A stretch of 64,000 nucleotides of DNA from an uncultured Flavobacterium sp. (lineage in GTDB: Bacteria; Bacteroidota; Bacteroidia; Flavobacteriales; Flavobacteriaceae): the NCBI GenBank assembly GCA_943912855.1, contig CALTVC010000013.1, forward strand, positions 50,436-114,435, given 5' to 3'. The position numbers were made by a program, and so were the translations under genes. Shown piece after piece: positions 27,038 through 34,986 of the stretch. The notes under the pieces were generated by a model. It had not been told where the DNA came from. It searched no databases and saw nothing but the letters and a program-made list of their open reading frames with translations. Every line of letters starts with the position of its first letter. Position 1 is the stretch's first letter.

Positions 27038-28957
27038 ATGAAAAACCCTGTAGCACAAAATGTTGCTGATTTCCTAAAGCATTTTCCGCCGTTTAGCTAT
27101 CTGCATGCAGCAGAACTTTATGATATTGCGCAGCATTGCAGGCTTTTATACGTAGAAAAAAACGAACCGCTATTTAAAGGCGGTACTCCCGTGCATACTG
27201 ATTTTTACATTGTTAAAGACGGAGTTATGGGGCTTTCACTTACTTCAGATGCTGAGGAGATGCTCATTGACCGTTGTGATGAAGGCGACATATTAGGTTT
27301 ACGTCCGTTTTTTGCCAAGAATGATTACCTGATGACGGCAAAAGCCAGGGAAGACGCTTTAGTGTACGCCCTGCCCATAGATATTTTTGAACCTTACATT
27401 TCTGCAAACCAGCAGGTACTTGATTTTATGCTGGAAAGCTTTGCTTCTCAAACACGCAATCCACGTGACAGGGAACGCACGGGAAGACTGCTGGCAGAAA
27501 ACACCATACAAAGCGAACAGGAAGTAGAAATACAGTACTTTCAGCCTATTAAATATACCCGAAATCCTATTACCGCAAATCCGGACGATGTGCTTATGTA
27601 CATTGCCAAAACAATGGCTAACAGCCAGATTGGAAGCGTGGTAATACAAAAAGACCAATTACCCGTAGGCATAATCACCGATCGTGACCTGCGTAGTAAA
27701 ATTGCCACCGGCACCTACCCCATCAGCGCTTTAGCGCATGAAGTAATGACACATCCTGTAATTACGGTACCAGAAAACATATCGGTTGCCGAGGCGCAAA
27801 TGATAATGCTTAAACACAATGTTGGGCACTTGTGTGTTACTAAAGACGGTACAGACAATACGCCAATTGCAGGGATAATTTCTGAGCACGATGTGGTTGA
27901 AGCACAATCCAATACTCCGGGAGTATTATTAAAACAAACCCGCAGGGCTTCTAATAACAAGGAACTTAAATACGTTCGCGAGAAGCTTACTGACCTAATT
28001 CAGAATTCGATAGACAAGAATATTCCGGTATCGTACATTTCTAACATTGTTGCCGAAATAAACATAGCGCTTACGCGAAGGGCAATAGAACTTGCGGTAG
28101 AAAAAATAGGCTCATACCCTCCCGTACGTTTTGTATGGATGAACATAGGCAGCCAAGGCCGTAAAGAACAACTGTTACGAACAGACCAAGACAACGCGCT
28201 TATCTTCGAAGATGTTAGTCCAGAACAACACGATAGCGTTAAACGTTATTTTATGGAACTTGCCGAACTGGTTACCGAATCGCTCAGTAAAGTGGGGTAT
28301 GAATTTTCTCCTTACAATATTGTAGCGCGAAACCCTAAGTGGTGTAAATCACTGACAGACTGGATTAAACAATACAACGAATGGACGAATACTCCAAAAG
28401 AAAAGGAACTGGAGTATGCTAACCTGTTCTTTGATTTTGATTTCATTTACGGTTACCCAGCCATTGAAGATGTACTGACCCAAACCATAAGCCAAAACAT
28501 AACACGGAATAAAAAATTCTTTGCCCATTTGGCTTCAGATGCGCTTAAAAACCAGGCAGCACTAGGCTTTTTCAGGCAGTTTATTGTAGAGGGCGATGGT
28601 GAAAACAAAGATCTTTTCGATATTAAGACAAGAGCTATAAAACCGTTGGTAGACGCAGGTAGGCTACTTGCGCTTAGCCAGGGCTTTACTGAGATTACCA
28701 ATACGCACCACCGCTTTGTAAAACTTGCCGAACAGGAGCCACAATACGCCGAACTATATGAGGAATGTGGAGAAGCGTTTAATACATTGCAGCGTTTCCG
28801 CACAGAGAATGGCCTTATTAACGATTCTAACGGGCGTTACATTAACCTGAATGAGCTTTCTAAAACCGACAAGGCTAAGATAAAAAACTGCCTGCAACCC
28901 ATTGCAGATGTGCAGGATATGATAAAAAACCGTTTTTCACTCACTTATTTAAGCTAA
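27038..28957 (+). CDS. Cyclic-nucleotide-binding, CBS-pair, DUF294 putative nucleotidyltransferase
   Basis: A 639-residue cytoplasmic protein with four parts: a Crp-like cyclic-nucleotide-binding domain (about 10-135), a CBS pair (about 165-300; VGIITDRDLRSKIATG and IAGIISEHDVVEAQ), the DUF294 nucleotidyltransferase domain (about 310-460) with GSQGRKEQLLRTDQDNALIFED carrying the GS and D-x-D type metal site, and the DUF294 C-terminal helical domain. The family resembles the GlnD/GlnE nucleotidyltransferase fold; the target is not known. A TTG precedes the ATG, and the ATG is preferred. It sits 4 nt before the DnaQ-like gene; the same pair is often found near acs and symporter genes in Proteobacteria (from memory). 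Confidence 0.88.
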   Translation: MKNPVAQNVADFLKHFPPFSYLHAAELYDIAQHCRLLYVEKNEPLFKGGTPVHTDFYIVKDGVMGLSLTSDAEEMLIDRCDEGDILGLRPFFAKNDYLMTAKAREDALVYALPIDIFEPYISANQQVLDFMLESFASQTRNPRDRERTGRLLAENTIQSEQEVEIQYFQPIKYTRNPITANPDDVLMYIAKTMANSQIGSVVIQKDQLPVGIITDRDLRSKIATGTYPISALAHEVMTHPVITVPENISVAEAQMIMLKHNVGHLCVTKDGTDNTPIAGIISEHDVVEAQSNTPGVLLKQTRRASNNKELKYVREKLTDLIQNSIDKNIPVSYISNIVAEINIALTRRAIELAVEKIGSYPPVRFVWMNIGSQGRKEQLLRTDQDNALIFEDVSPEQHDSVKRYFMELAELVTESLSKVGYEFSPYNIVARNPKWCKSLTDWIKQYNEWTNTPKEKELEYANLFFDFDFIYGYPAIEDVLTQTISQNITRNKKFFAHLASDALKNQAALGFFRQFIVEGDGENKDLFDIKTRAIKPLVDAGRLLALSQGFTEITNTHHRFVKLAEQEPQYAELYEECGEAFNTLQRFRTENGLINDSNGRYINLNELSKTDKAKIKNCLQPIADVQDMIKNRFSLTYLS

Positions 28958-28961
28958 AAGT

Positions 28962-29552
28962 ATGGCATTTGAATGGCTAACGGGCAGCAACCCGCAATTC
29001 TGGAAAAACTACACCGCACTTTTTGACGATGAAAATCCGCATAAGAAAAAACGTTATGTGGTTTTTGATATGGAAGTAACCGGCTCTGATTTTAAGGAAG
29101 ACAATATACTTTCTGTAGGTTGCATAGGTGTTGTAGACGGAGGCATTGCTGTTGGGGATTTTTTATATGCCTCTATTACGCCCGATGAAAACGCATCCAC
29201 AAATACCGATGTTATAAAACATGACAGTGAAACCGTGGTGGAAGCCGAAGCAATGATACAGTTGCTCAACTTTATAAAAGACGCCATACTAATAGGCAAC
29301 AACATTAACAGCGATATAGAAATGATTAACCAGGCACTAAAACGCCTGGAACTTGGCAGGCTCAAAAATGATGTTATGGATACTAGCGTGCTTTTTAAGC
29401 GCTGGAAAGGCATTAATGATGACAGCCAATATACGCTTGACGAACTCTGCGACGCGCTTAAAATTGATAAACCGGATAGAAATACTTCATGGGGAAATGC
29501 TTATGCAACAGCATTGGTTTTCGTTAAGCTGAAAAGCAAAATGAATATTTAA
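28962..29552 (+). CDS. DnaQ-like 3'-5' exonuclease-fold protein with altered third motif
   Basis: A 196-residue protein of the DEDD exonuclease fold, resembling DNA polymerase III epsilon. ExoI is intact (VVFDMEVTG, the Asp-x-Glu pair at about 34-36) and ExoII is present (GNNINSDIEMIN, with Asp). In ExoIII the usual H-x4-D becomes N-x4-N in RNTSWGNAYATA, so both the general base His and the last metal-binding Asp are replaced by Asn. It may be inactive or have a changed activity; a binding or regulatory role with the preceding nucleotidyltransferase is inference. It is 4 nt behind that gene, and its stop overlaps the stop of the convergent kinase gene by 4 bases. Confidence 0.82.
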   Translation: MAFEWLTGSNPQFWKNYTALFDDENPHKKKRYVVFDMEVTGSDFKEDNILSVGCIGVVDGGIAVGDFLYASITPDENASTNTDVIKHDSETVVEAEAMIQLLNFIKDAILIGNNINSDIEMINQALKRLELGRLKNDVMDTSVLFKRWKGINDDSQYTLDELCDALKIDKPDRNTSWGNAYATALVFVKLKSKMNI

Positions 29553-32239
29553 ACCGATTGTTTTTCGGGCAAGAGTACAAAGAAAGTAGTGCCTTGTCCC
29601 GGTACAGATTCTATATAAATGGCTCCATTATGATTGTCGGCTATTCTTCTGCATAACGCCAACCCTATACCGCTTCCTGAATATTCTGAACGCGAATGCA
29701 GGCGTTTAAACACCTCAAATATCTGTTTCGTATATTGTTCCTCTATACCTATTCCGTTATCTGAAACCGCGATTTTATAATAGTTTACAGGAAGTGGATT
29801 CTTTATGTAAATAGAAACTTCGCCCTGCTCCATAACAGTACCGGAAATGCTGACCACAGGTGCAACACCCTGAACAGTAAATTTCAGCGCATTACCTATC
29901 AGGTTATAAAACAACTGGTTCATTTGCAACGGAACAGCATCAATCACCGGAAGTGTTTGTGTAATTACTTCAGCATTCTTTTCATCAATCAGCAATTCAA
30001 AATCGTGCTTTACCGCCTGGATTACATCTTCCAGGTTTGTAGGCGTAAACCTTGTATCAGGATTAATAAGCCTTGAAAACTCCAAGAGGTCTTTTATAAG
30101 TAATGACATCCGTTGCGACGCGATTACAATTTTATCAATGGTGGTTTCGTGGGTATTTTCCTTATCGCGTTCTTTAAGCAGATTACTGAACATACTTATC
30201 TTACGCAGGGGTTCCTGCAAATCATGACTGGCTACGTAAGCATACTGTTCCAGCTCTTTATTGGTATTAACCAGTTTAAGATTAATATCCTCAAGCTCAC
30301 GGTTGGCCCGCTGTAGCGCATCAGTTCGTTCCTTAACCTGATTTTCAAGGGCAAGCTGTACTTTTCGTACTGATGTTATATCCTGTGCCGTACCGGTAAG
30401 CAGGTAAGGCAAACCGCTATCGTTAAAAAAGGTTTTGCCCACAGCATGCAAAATGCGTTCACTTCCATTCGTGCGGTTTATAATCCGAAACTCAGCATTA
30501 AATATCCCGTCAGATCCAGGGTCAATGGCTTTAAAAACAGCCTGCCGTACCCGCTCCCTGTCGGCTTTATGTAAGGTATCCAGCGAATCGTCCATAGCTT
30601 CAGGCTCACCATCCAGTCCCATCCATTCTTTTATACGTCCGGAATAAGTAAACCTCTCTGTTATGGGGTCAAGGCTCCAGGTAGCCAAATCAGCAAGCTC
30701 TATGGCACTACGAAGCGAAGCCTCAGCTTCACGCAATGCTTCCTGCGCCTTAATGGTTTCAGTAACATCTATAGCCATATCAAGCACCCCATAGATATCG
30801 CCATTACCGTCATATAAAGGAGAATAACTTACGTTGTAGTAATTTTGTGTAAGCGCACCGTTTCGCATAACGTGTACCATGCGCCCAAAATGGTGTGTTT
30901 TAATACCTTTTTGGTATACTTCTTTAAGCAAGTGTTCAGACTCCTGCCCTATTATTTCGGGCATGCTTTCCAGCAACGGCTTGCCTACCATTTCGTCACG
31001 GCTTCTGCCTACAAAACGTAAAAACTCATCATTGGCAATATCTGTAACCAAATCAGCACCACGGAAAACTGCAACGGCAGCCTGCGCAGAATAAATCACC
31101 GATTTAAACTTTTCTTCACTTGCTGCAAGCTTCCGAAGGCTGAGAATACGATTACTTACATCGTTAGCCAGTACAAGCACTCCGTTTATAACACCATTAG
31201 TATCACGAAGCGCGGAATACGTAAAATCAACATACACATCGGTAAGCTCGCCTTCGTGTTCCAGTTTTACGAGTATTTCATTACCTCTAAAGGTTTCGCC
31301 CGTGGTATATACATTGTCAAGCAGTTCTAAAAAGCCCTGCCCTTCAATTTCGGGTAATGCTTCTTTAAGTGTTGAACCTAATATACTCTTGTCTTTACCC
31401 CAAATTTTCAGGATGACTTCATTGGCTATCTCCACGCGCATTTCTTTTCCCATAAGGAATGCTATGGCTGCGGGATTTTGCTCTGTAACACTCCTGAAAC
31501 GCGATTCGGTTTTCTGTTGCTCGCGTTTAGACAGGACGCGTTCTGTAACATCAATAGCCATATCCATAACACCAAAAACATTACCATGGGCATCGCGCAC
31601 AGGTTTGTAGGTATAATCAAAATAATATGTACCCAAAACGCCATTTACAACCAACTGGGCTTCGGCTTCTGTTTCCTCATGGATTTCGCCGGTAGCATAA
31701 ATCTTTGCGAGGATGTCGAGAAAAGGTTGTCCTTTAAGTTCAGGCAGGGCTTCAGCCAATGGTTTACCCAACACTGAAGTACCTTTACCCCAATAGCCTA
31801 ACATTACCTCATTGGCTATCTCAATTTTCATCTCCGGACCTGTAAACAGGCAGGTAGCCACAGGCGCCTGTTCTATAAGCGAACTTAACAACTCTCCTTT
31901 ATAGCTTCCTTTTTGATGGACCTCTTGTAGCATACCGGAATAGCCCGTTTCTTCAGTAAAAACACCTTTAAAGAGCAGTTCTTTCCCTCCCAGGCATAAC
32001 TGAAACGTAATGGTTTCACTCGTGCTTGTTAGCAGACTGCGAAATAATTCCTGTTCGGTAGATGTTATACCGCTCTTAAGGATAAGCTCTGCGAAAAGAA
32101 ATCTGCTTTGCTCTACTAATGCTGTCGCGGTATCATTGAAGTAGAAAATATCTTCCTCCATATCAAAATGCCATAACCCGATACCCGATGCCGCCAAAAG
32201 CGCATTAGGATTTTCAGGAAAGACATACTGATGAGGCAT
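29549..32239 (-). CDS. Soluble multi-PAS sensor histidine kinase
   Basis: An 896-residue hybrid-free kinase with no membrane segment. It has an N-terminal PAS-like domain (about 10-125), then three closely similar PAS/PAC units (about 128-255, 260-385 and 390-510), each with an E/D-IANEV/E-x-L core and a GxxxGVLxxAxDVT-type end, then a fifth, PAS_3-like domain (about 515-635). A coiled coil leads to HisKA with YAYVASHDLQEPLRKIS and HATPase_c (NLIGNALKF, DNGIGI, GSGIGLALCRRI). The DLQEPLRK box puts it with phytochrome-like/PAS kinases. No response regulator is adjacent. The repeated PAS units suggest internal duplication. Confidence 0.9.
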   Translation of the reverse strand: MPHQYVFPENPNALLAASGIGLWHFDMEEDIFYFNDTATALVEQSRFLFAELILKSGITSTEQELFRSLLTSTSETITFQLCLGGKELLFKGVFTEETGYSGMLQEVHQKGSYKGELLSSLIEQAPVATCLFTGPEMKIEIANEVMLGYWGKGTSVLGKPLAEALPELKGQPFLDILAKIYATGEIHEETEAEAQLVVNGVLGTYYFDYTYKPVRDAHGNVFGVMDMAIDVTERVLSKREQQKTESRFRSVTEQNPAAIAFLMGKEMRVEIANEVILKIWGKDKSILGSTLKEALPEIEGQGFLELLDNVYTTGETFRGNEILVKLEHEGELTDVYVDFTYSALRDTNGVINGVLVLANDVSNRILSLRKLAASEEKFKSVIYSAQAAVAVFRGADLVTDIANDEFLRFVGRSRDEMVGKPLLESMPEIIGQESEHLLKEVYQKGIKTHHFGRMVHVMRNGALTQNYYNVSYSPLYDGNGDIYGVLDMAIDVTETIKAQEALREAEASLRSAIELADLATWSLDPITERFTYSGRIKEWMGLDGEPEAMDDSLDTLHKADRERVRQAVFKAIDPGSDGIFNAEFRIINRTNGSERILHAVGKTFFNDSGLPYLLTGTAQDITSVRKVQLALENQVKERTDALQRANRELEDINLKLVNTNKELEQYAYVASHDLQEPLRKISMFSNLLKERDKENTHETTIDKIVIASQRMSLLIKDLLEFSRLINPDTRFTPTNLEDVIQAVKHDFELLIDEKNAEVITQTLPVIDAVPLQMNQLFYNLIGNALKFTVQGVAPVVSISGTVMEQGEVSIYIKNPLPVNYYKIAVSDNGIGIEEQYTKQIFEVFKRLHSRSEYSGSGIGLALCRRIADNHNGAIYIESVPGQGTTFFVLLPEKQSV

Positions 32240-32316
32240 ATTGATATATGAAATGGTTTACTTACAAAAATATAGAAATTACCATTGCCTTACTTTGTTC
32301 GGGCTGGTATTAACAT

Positions 32317-33561
32317 TTATCCTCTCCTTATGGCGAAGTAGTTGGCTAAAAACTGATACCCTACAAAACCAATTGTATACACCAGTGTAAATATACTGAA
32401 CATTTCGTGGGTAAGTATACTAAAAACCGAAGCAAGTAACCCAACCACAAACATAGCTATGCCATAGGTTTTATGAAACCCGACAGGTCTTGCATAAAAC
32501 CTGCTTACCGGCAACATAATACTCAGCATAAAAATTGCCGGAACAGCCAGATAATACTGTTGCGTTACAAAAAGGGCTACAAAAAAAGCCAAACTAAAAA
32601 ACAGGAAAACCGCTGTAGCGGTAGATGTTATCTTCTCTTCCCTATCCAGCAGGTGCTTACCGTAAGTATTAAACCTCAGATAAACATTACCCAGCGGGTG
32701 CATAACCCAGGTAGATAATGCTACTACAGATAGCAAAATAATTACAGGAGTAAGATACGGTGCGAGCGCTTCATTACTATCGGCTAGTTTTCCTAAAGCT
32801 TTTGTACCAAAATAAAAGCCCAGAATTACTCCCCACTGGTACTTAGAAGTAAGGTTTGCCATAAAGAAAACATACTTTAGGTACAGGCGGTAAATGATAA
32901 ATTTCGACTTTAATGCTTCCTGCATACCTGCCTGGGCGTGAACTGAGTTAGGGTTGTTACGTAACGCCTCTCTAAAATGCTCAAGAGAAGCTTTTGTATC
33001 ACCTTTTTCAAGGAGGTTCCAGCCGTAATTAGCATGGGTGTAAGCATTATCAGGCGCTTCGTGCAAAGCCCCTTCAATGGTGTCAAACGATTCCTCGTGC
33101 CTGTTTAGTTTGAGGAGCGCGGTACTCCTTACGTTAAGCGCAAGCAATTCAGAAGCGTCGCATTCCAATGCCTGGTCGGCGGCGGAAAGCGCACCTTCAA
33201 AATCTTTTTGGAAAAGCTTAATGTGCCCCAGTAAAGCAAAGAAAATAGCCTCACCCGGTTCCATGGCTATGGCCTCATTTATGGCAGTTTCTGCTTCCTT
33301 GTATTTATCCCTAAGCAAATAAATACGCGATTTTTGATGAAAAAGTATCGCCTTATATGGGTCTAAACCTATGGCACCATTATTTAATTCCTCTGCCTTA
33401 TCCAAGTCATTTTCCTCAATTTTTATTTCGGCAAGCAGGTAAAGTATAAAATCATTATCGGGGTGCGATGCCAGCAAACCCATTAAAAGTTGCTGTGCCT
33501 CCTTAAACCGATGCTGGTTCATGAGGAGTGTGGCTTTTTGTAATATAGCTTCGTCTTCCAT
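32317..33561 (-). CDS. TPR protein with multi-span membrane C-terminus
   Basis: A 414-residue protein. Residues 1-215 are tetratricopeptide repeats (for example YTHANYGWNLLEKGDTKASLEHFREALRNNP region at about 165-195), and residues about 220-412 hold five or six hydrophobic helices. The cytoplasmic TPR part would be tethered to the inner membrane. Its ATG touches the stop codon (TAG) of the preceding TPR-AAA+ gene, so the two are translationally coupled and very likely work together. I do not recognise a named family. Confidence 0.8.
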   Translation of the reverse strand: MEDEAILQKATLLMNQHRFKEAQQLLMGLLASHPDNDFILYLLAEIKIEENDLDKAEELNNGAIGLDPYKAILFHQKSRIYLLRDKYKEAETAINEAIAMEPGEAIFFALLGHIKLFQKDFEGALSAADQALECDASELLALNVRSTALLKLNRHEESFDTIEGALHEAPDNAYTHANYGWNLLEKGDTKASLEHFREALRNNPNSVHAQAGMQEALKSKFIIYRLYLKYVFFMANLTSKYQWGVILGFYFGTKALGKLADSNEALAPYLTPVIILLSVVALSTWVMHPLGNVYLRFNTYGKHLLDREEKITSTATAVFLFFSLAFFVALFVTQQYYLAVPAIFMLSIMLPVSRFYARPVGFHKTYGIAMFVVGLLASVFSILTHEMFSIFTLVYTIGFVGYQFLANYFAIRRG

Positions 33562-34875
33562 CTATTTTTTTATTTTCAGGTAAGACAAAACATCATCATA
33601 CAAGCCCGATTCGTTAGCATATAAAGCGAAGTTTTTTGCCGATGCAAACCACTCTTTAGTACTGGCATTGTGCTTTTTAATAGCACTTACCAAATCTTTT
33701 TCTTCAATAGGCTGCGGTATCCCGGTTTTAAAAGCTTCATCAAGTTTTGATTCTATGGCTATGTCTACCACGGCTTCAATATCAGCTCCTGAATAGTCGG
33801 CAGACTGTTTGGCGAGTTTGCCATAGTTAACAGAACCCACAGGTTTCTCTTTCAATTTAAGATTGAAAATAGACTCACGCGCCGCTTCATCCGGTGGTGG
33901 TATAAAGATAATTCTGTCGAACCTGCCCGGCCTGCGGAACGCGGTATCCAGATGCCACGGTGCATTTGTAGCACCCAGTACCAGTATACCGTCATTATCT
34001 GAATCTACCCCATCAAGCTCCTGAAGGAACTGATTTATAAGATGGCGTGACCCTGAGGTTTTCATATCGTTTCGGCTTGCACCAAGAGCATCTATCTCAT
34101 CAAAAAACAATACACAAGGTTTACTCCTGCGTGCTGTTTCAAAAATTTCGTGCAGGTTCTTTTCGCTGTTGCCTATCCACATATCCAGTATATCGCTTAG
34201 CGTAACCGATATGAAGTTGGCATTAATCTGACCTGCCGTTGCCTTGGCAATGTAGGTTTTACCACACCCCGGAGGACCATACAGCAATATGCCACCCCCT
34301 ATTTTTTTACCATACGCCTTGTATAATTCGGCATGGTTCATCGGGTGGATGATTTTCAGCTCAATCTCTTTCTTTACGGCGTCCATCCCACCTACATGAT
34401 TGAAGTTAACGTTTGGCTTAACCATGAAAACTTCAGCATCTTCATCATCAAAATCATCTACCGGAAGGGCGTTTACCCCCATACGAAGTGTACCATCCAG
34501 CTCGTCGTCTGTAAAGTTAGGCAGTATGCGCAGTACTCTTTGGTAATACTCAACTGCCTGAGCCAACGCGTTTTCTTTTATCAGCGTACGGCAATACAAT
34601 ACTAGCACATTAACACTATCAGGTTCATTATTCAACGTATCTTCTAGTAGTACGCTGCAGGTGGCGTAGTTTCCCTGACGGTAGTATACCTGAGCCAATC
34701 CGTAACGGGCAAGGGTACTATCCTGTAATGCAAGAATTTCTTTAAACTCCGTTTCGGCTTCTGTAAGCCTGTTAGCGTTTAGCAGGGTATCTGCAAGATG
34801 GGTTTTAAGCGGAATATTGGTTGGAGAAAATTTAAGCGCTTCCCTTAAGTTTTCAATGGCGGTATTATGGTCCAT
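33562..34875 (-). CDS. TPR-containing AAA+ ATPase
   Basis: A 437-residue protein. Residues 1-125 are TPR repeats; after an acidic linker (DDFDDEDAE, 140-148) comes a classic-clade AAA+ module (about 160-400), as in Cdc48, Vps4 and FtsH: FNHVGGMDAVKKEIE, Walker A GPPGCGKT (200-207), pore loop region DMWIGNSEKN, Walker B VLFFDEID (255-262), sensor 1 GATN, and arginine fingers in FRRPGRFDR (313-321). The Walker B Glu is present, so it should hydrolyse ATP. No protease domain follows, which points to an unfoldase or remodelling role with TPRs as substrate adaptor (inference). Its partner is the membrane TPR protein directly behind it. Confidence 0.88.
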   Translation of the reverse strand: MDHNTAIENLREALKFSPTNIPLKTHLADTLLNANRLTEAETEFKEILALQDSTLARYGLAQVYYRQGNYATCSVLLEDTLNNEPDSVNVLVLYCRTLIKENALAQAVEYYQRVLRILPNFTDDELDGTLRMGVNALPVDDFDDEDAEVFMVKPNVNFNHVGGMDAVKKEIELKIIHPMNHAELYKAYGKKIGGGILLYGPPGCGKTYIAKATAGQINANFISVTLSDILDMWIGNSEKNLHEIFETARRSKPCVLFFDEIDALGASRNDMKTSGSRHLINQFLQELDGVDSDNDGILVLGATNAPWHLDTAFRRPGRFDRIIFIPPPDEAARESIFNLKLKEKPVGSVNYGKLAKQSADYSGADIEAVVDIAIESKLDEAFKTGIPQPIEEKDLVSAIKKHNASTKEWFASAKNFALYANESGLYDDVLSYLKIKK

Positions 34876-34893
34876 AATTGACTTTTATTGGCA

Positions 34894-34922
34894 TAAATAT
34901 AAGCCATTTTATACGGATACAA
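34894..34922 (-). promoter_or_regulatory. Candidate promoter of the TPR-AAA+ operon
   Basis: On the minus strand TTG (34920-34922), 18 nt, then TATATTTA (34894-34901), one base off TAnnTTTG, about 20 nt before the ATG at 34875. It lies just past the acs terminator, so the pair can be read independently of acs. Confidence 0.55.
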
Positions 34923-34932
34923 AACCATAGAC

Positions 34933-34963
34933 AAAAAAACGGCACCCTTACCGGGTGCCGTTT
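34933..34963 (-). terminator. Terminator of acs
   Basis: A perfect 11-bp stem AAACGGCACCC/GGGTGCCGTTT (34937-34947 with 34953-34963), 5-nt loop, followed on the minus strand by seven T. It starts 24 nt past the acs stop. Confidence 0.9.
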
Positions 34964-34986
34964 GTATATATAAATCAGCTGAAGTA

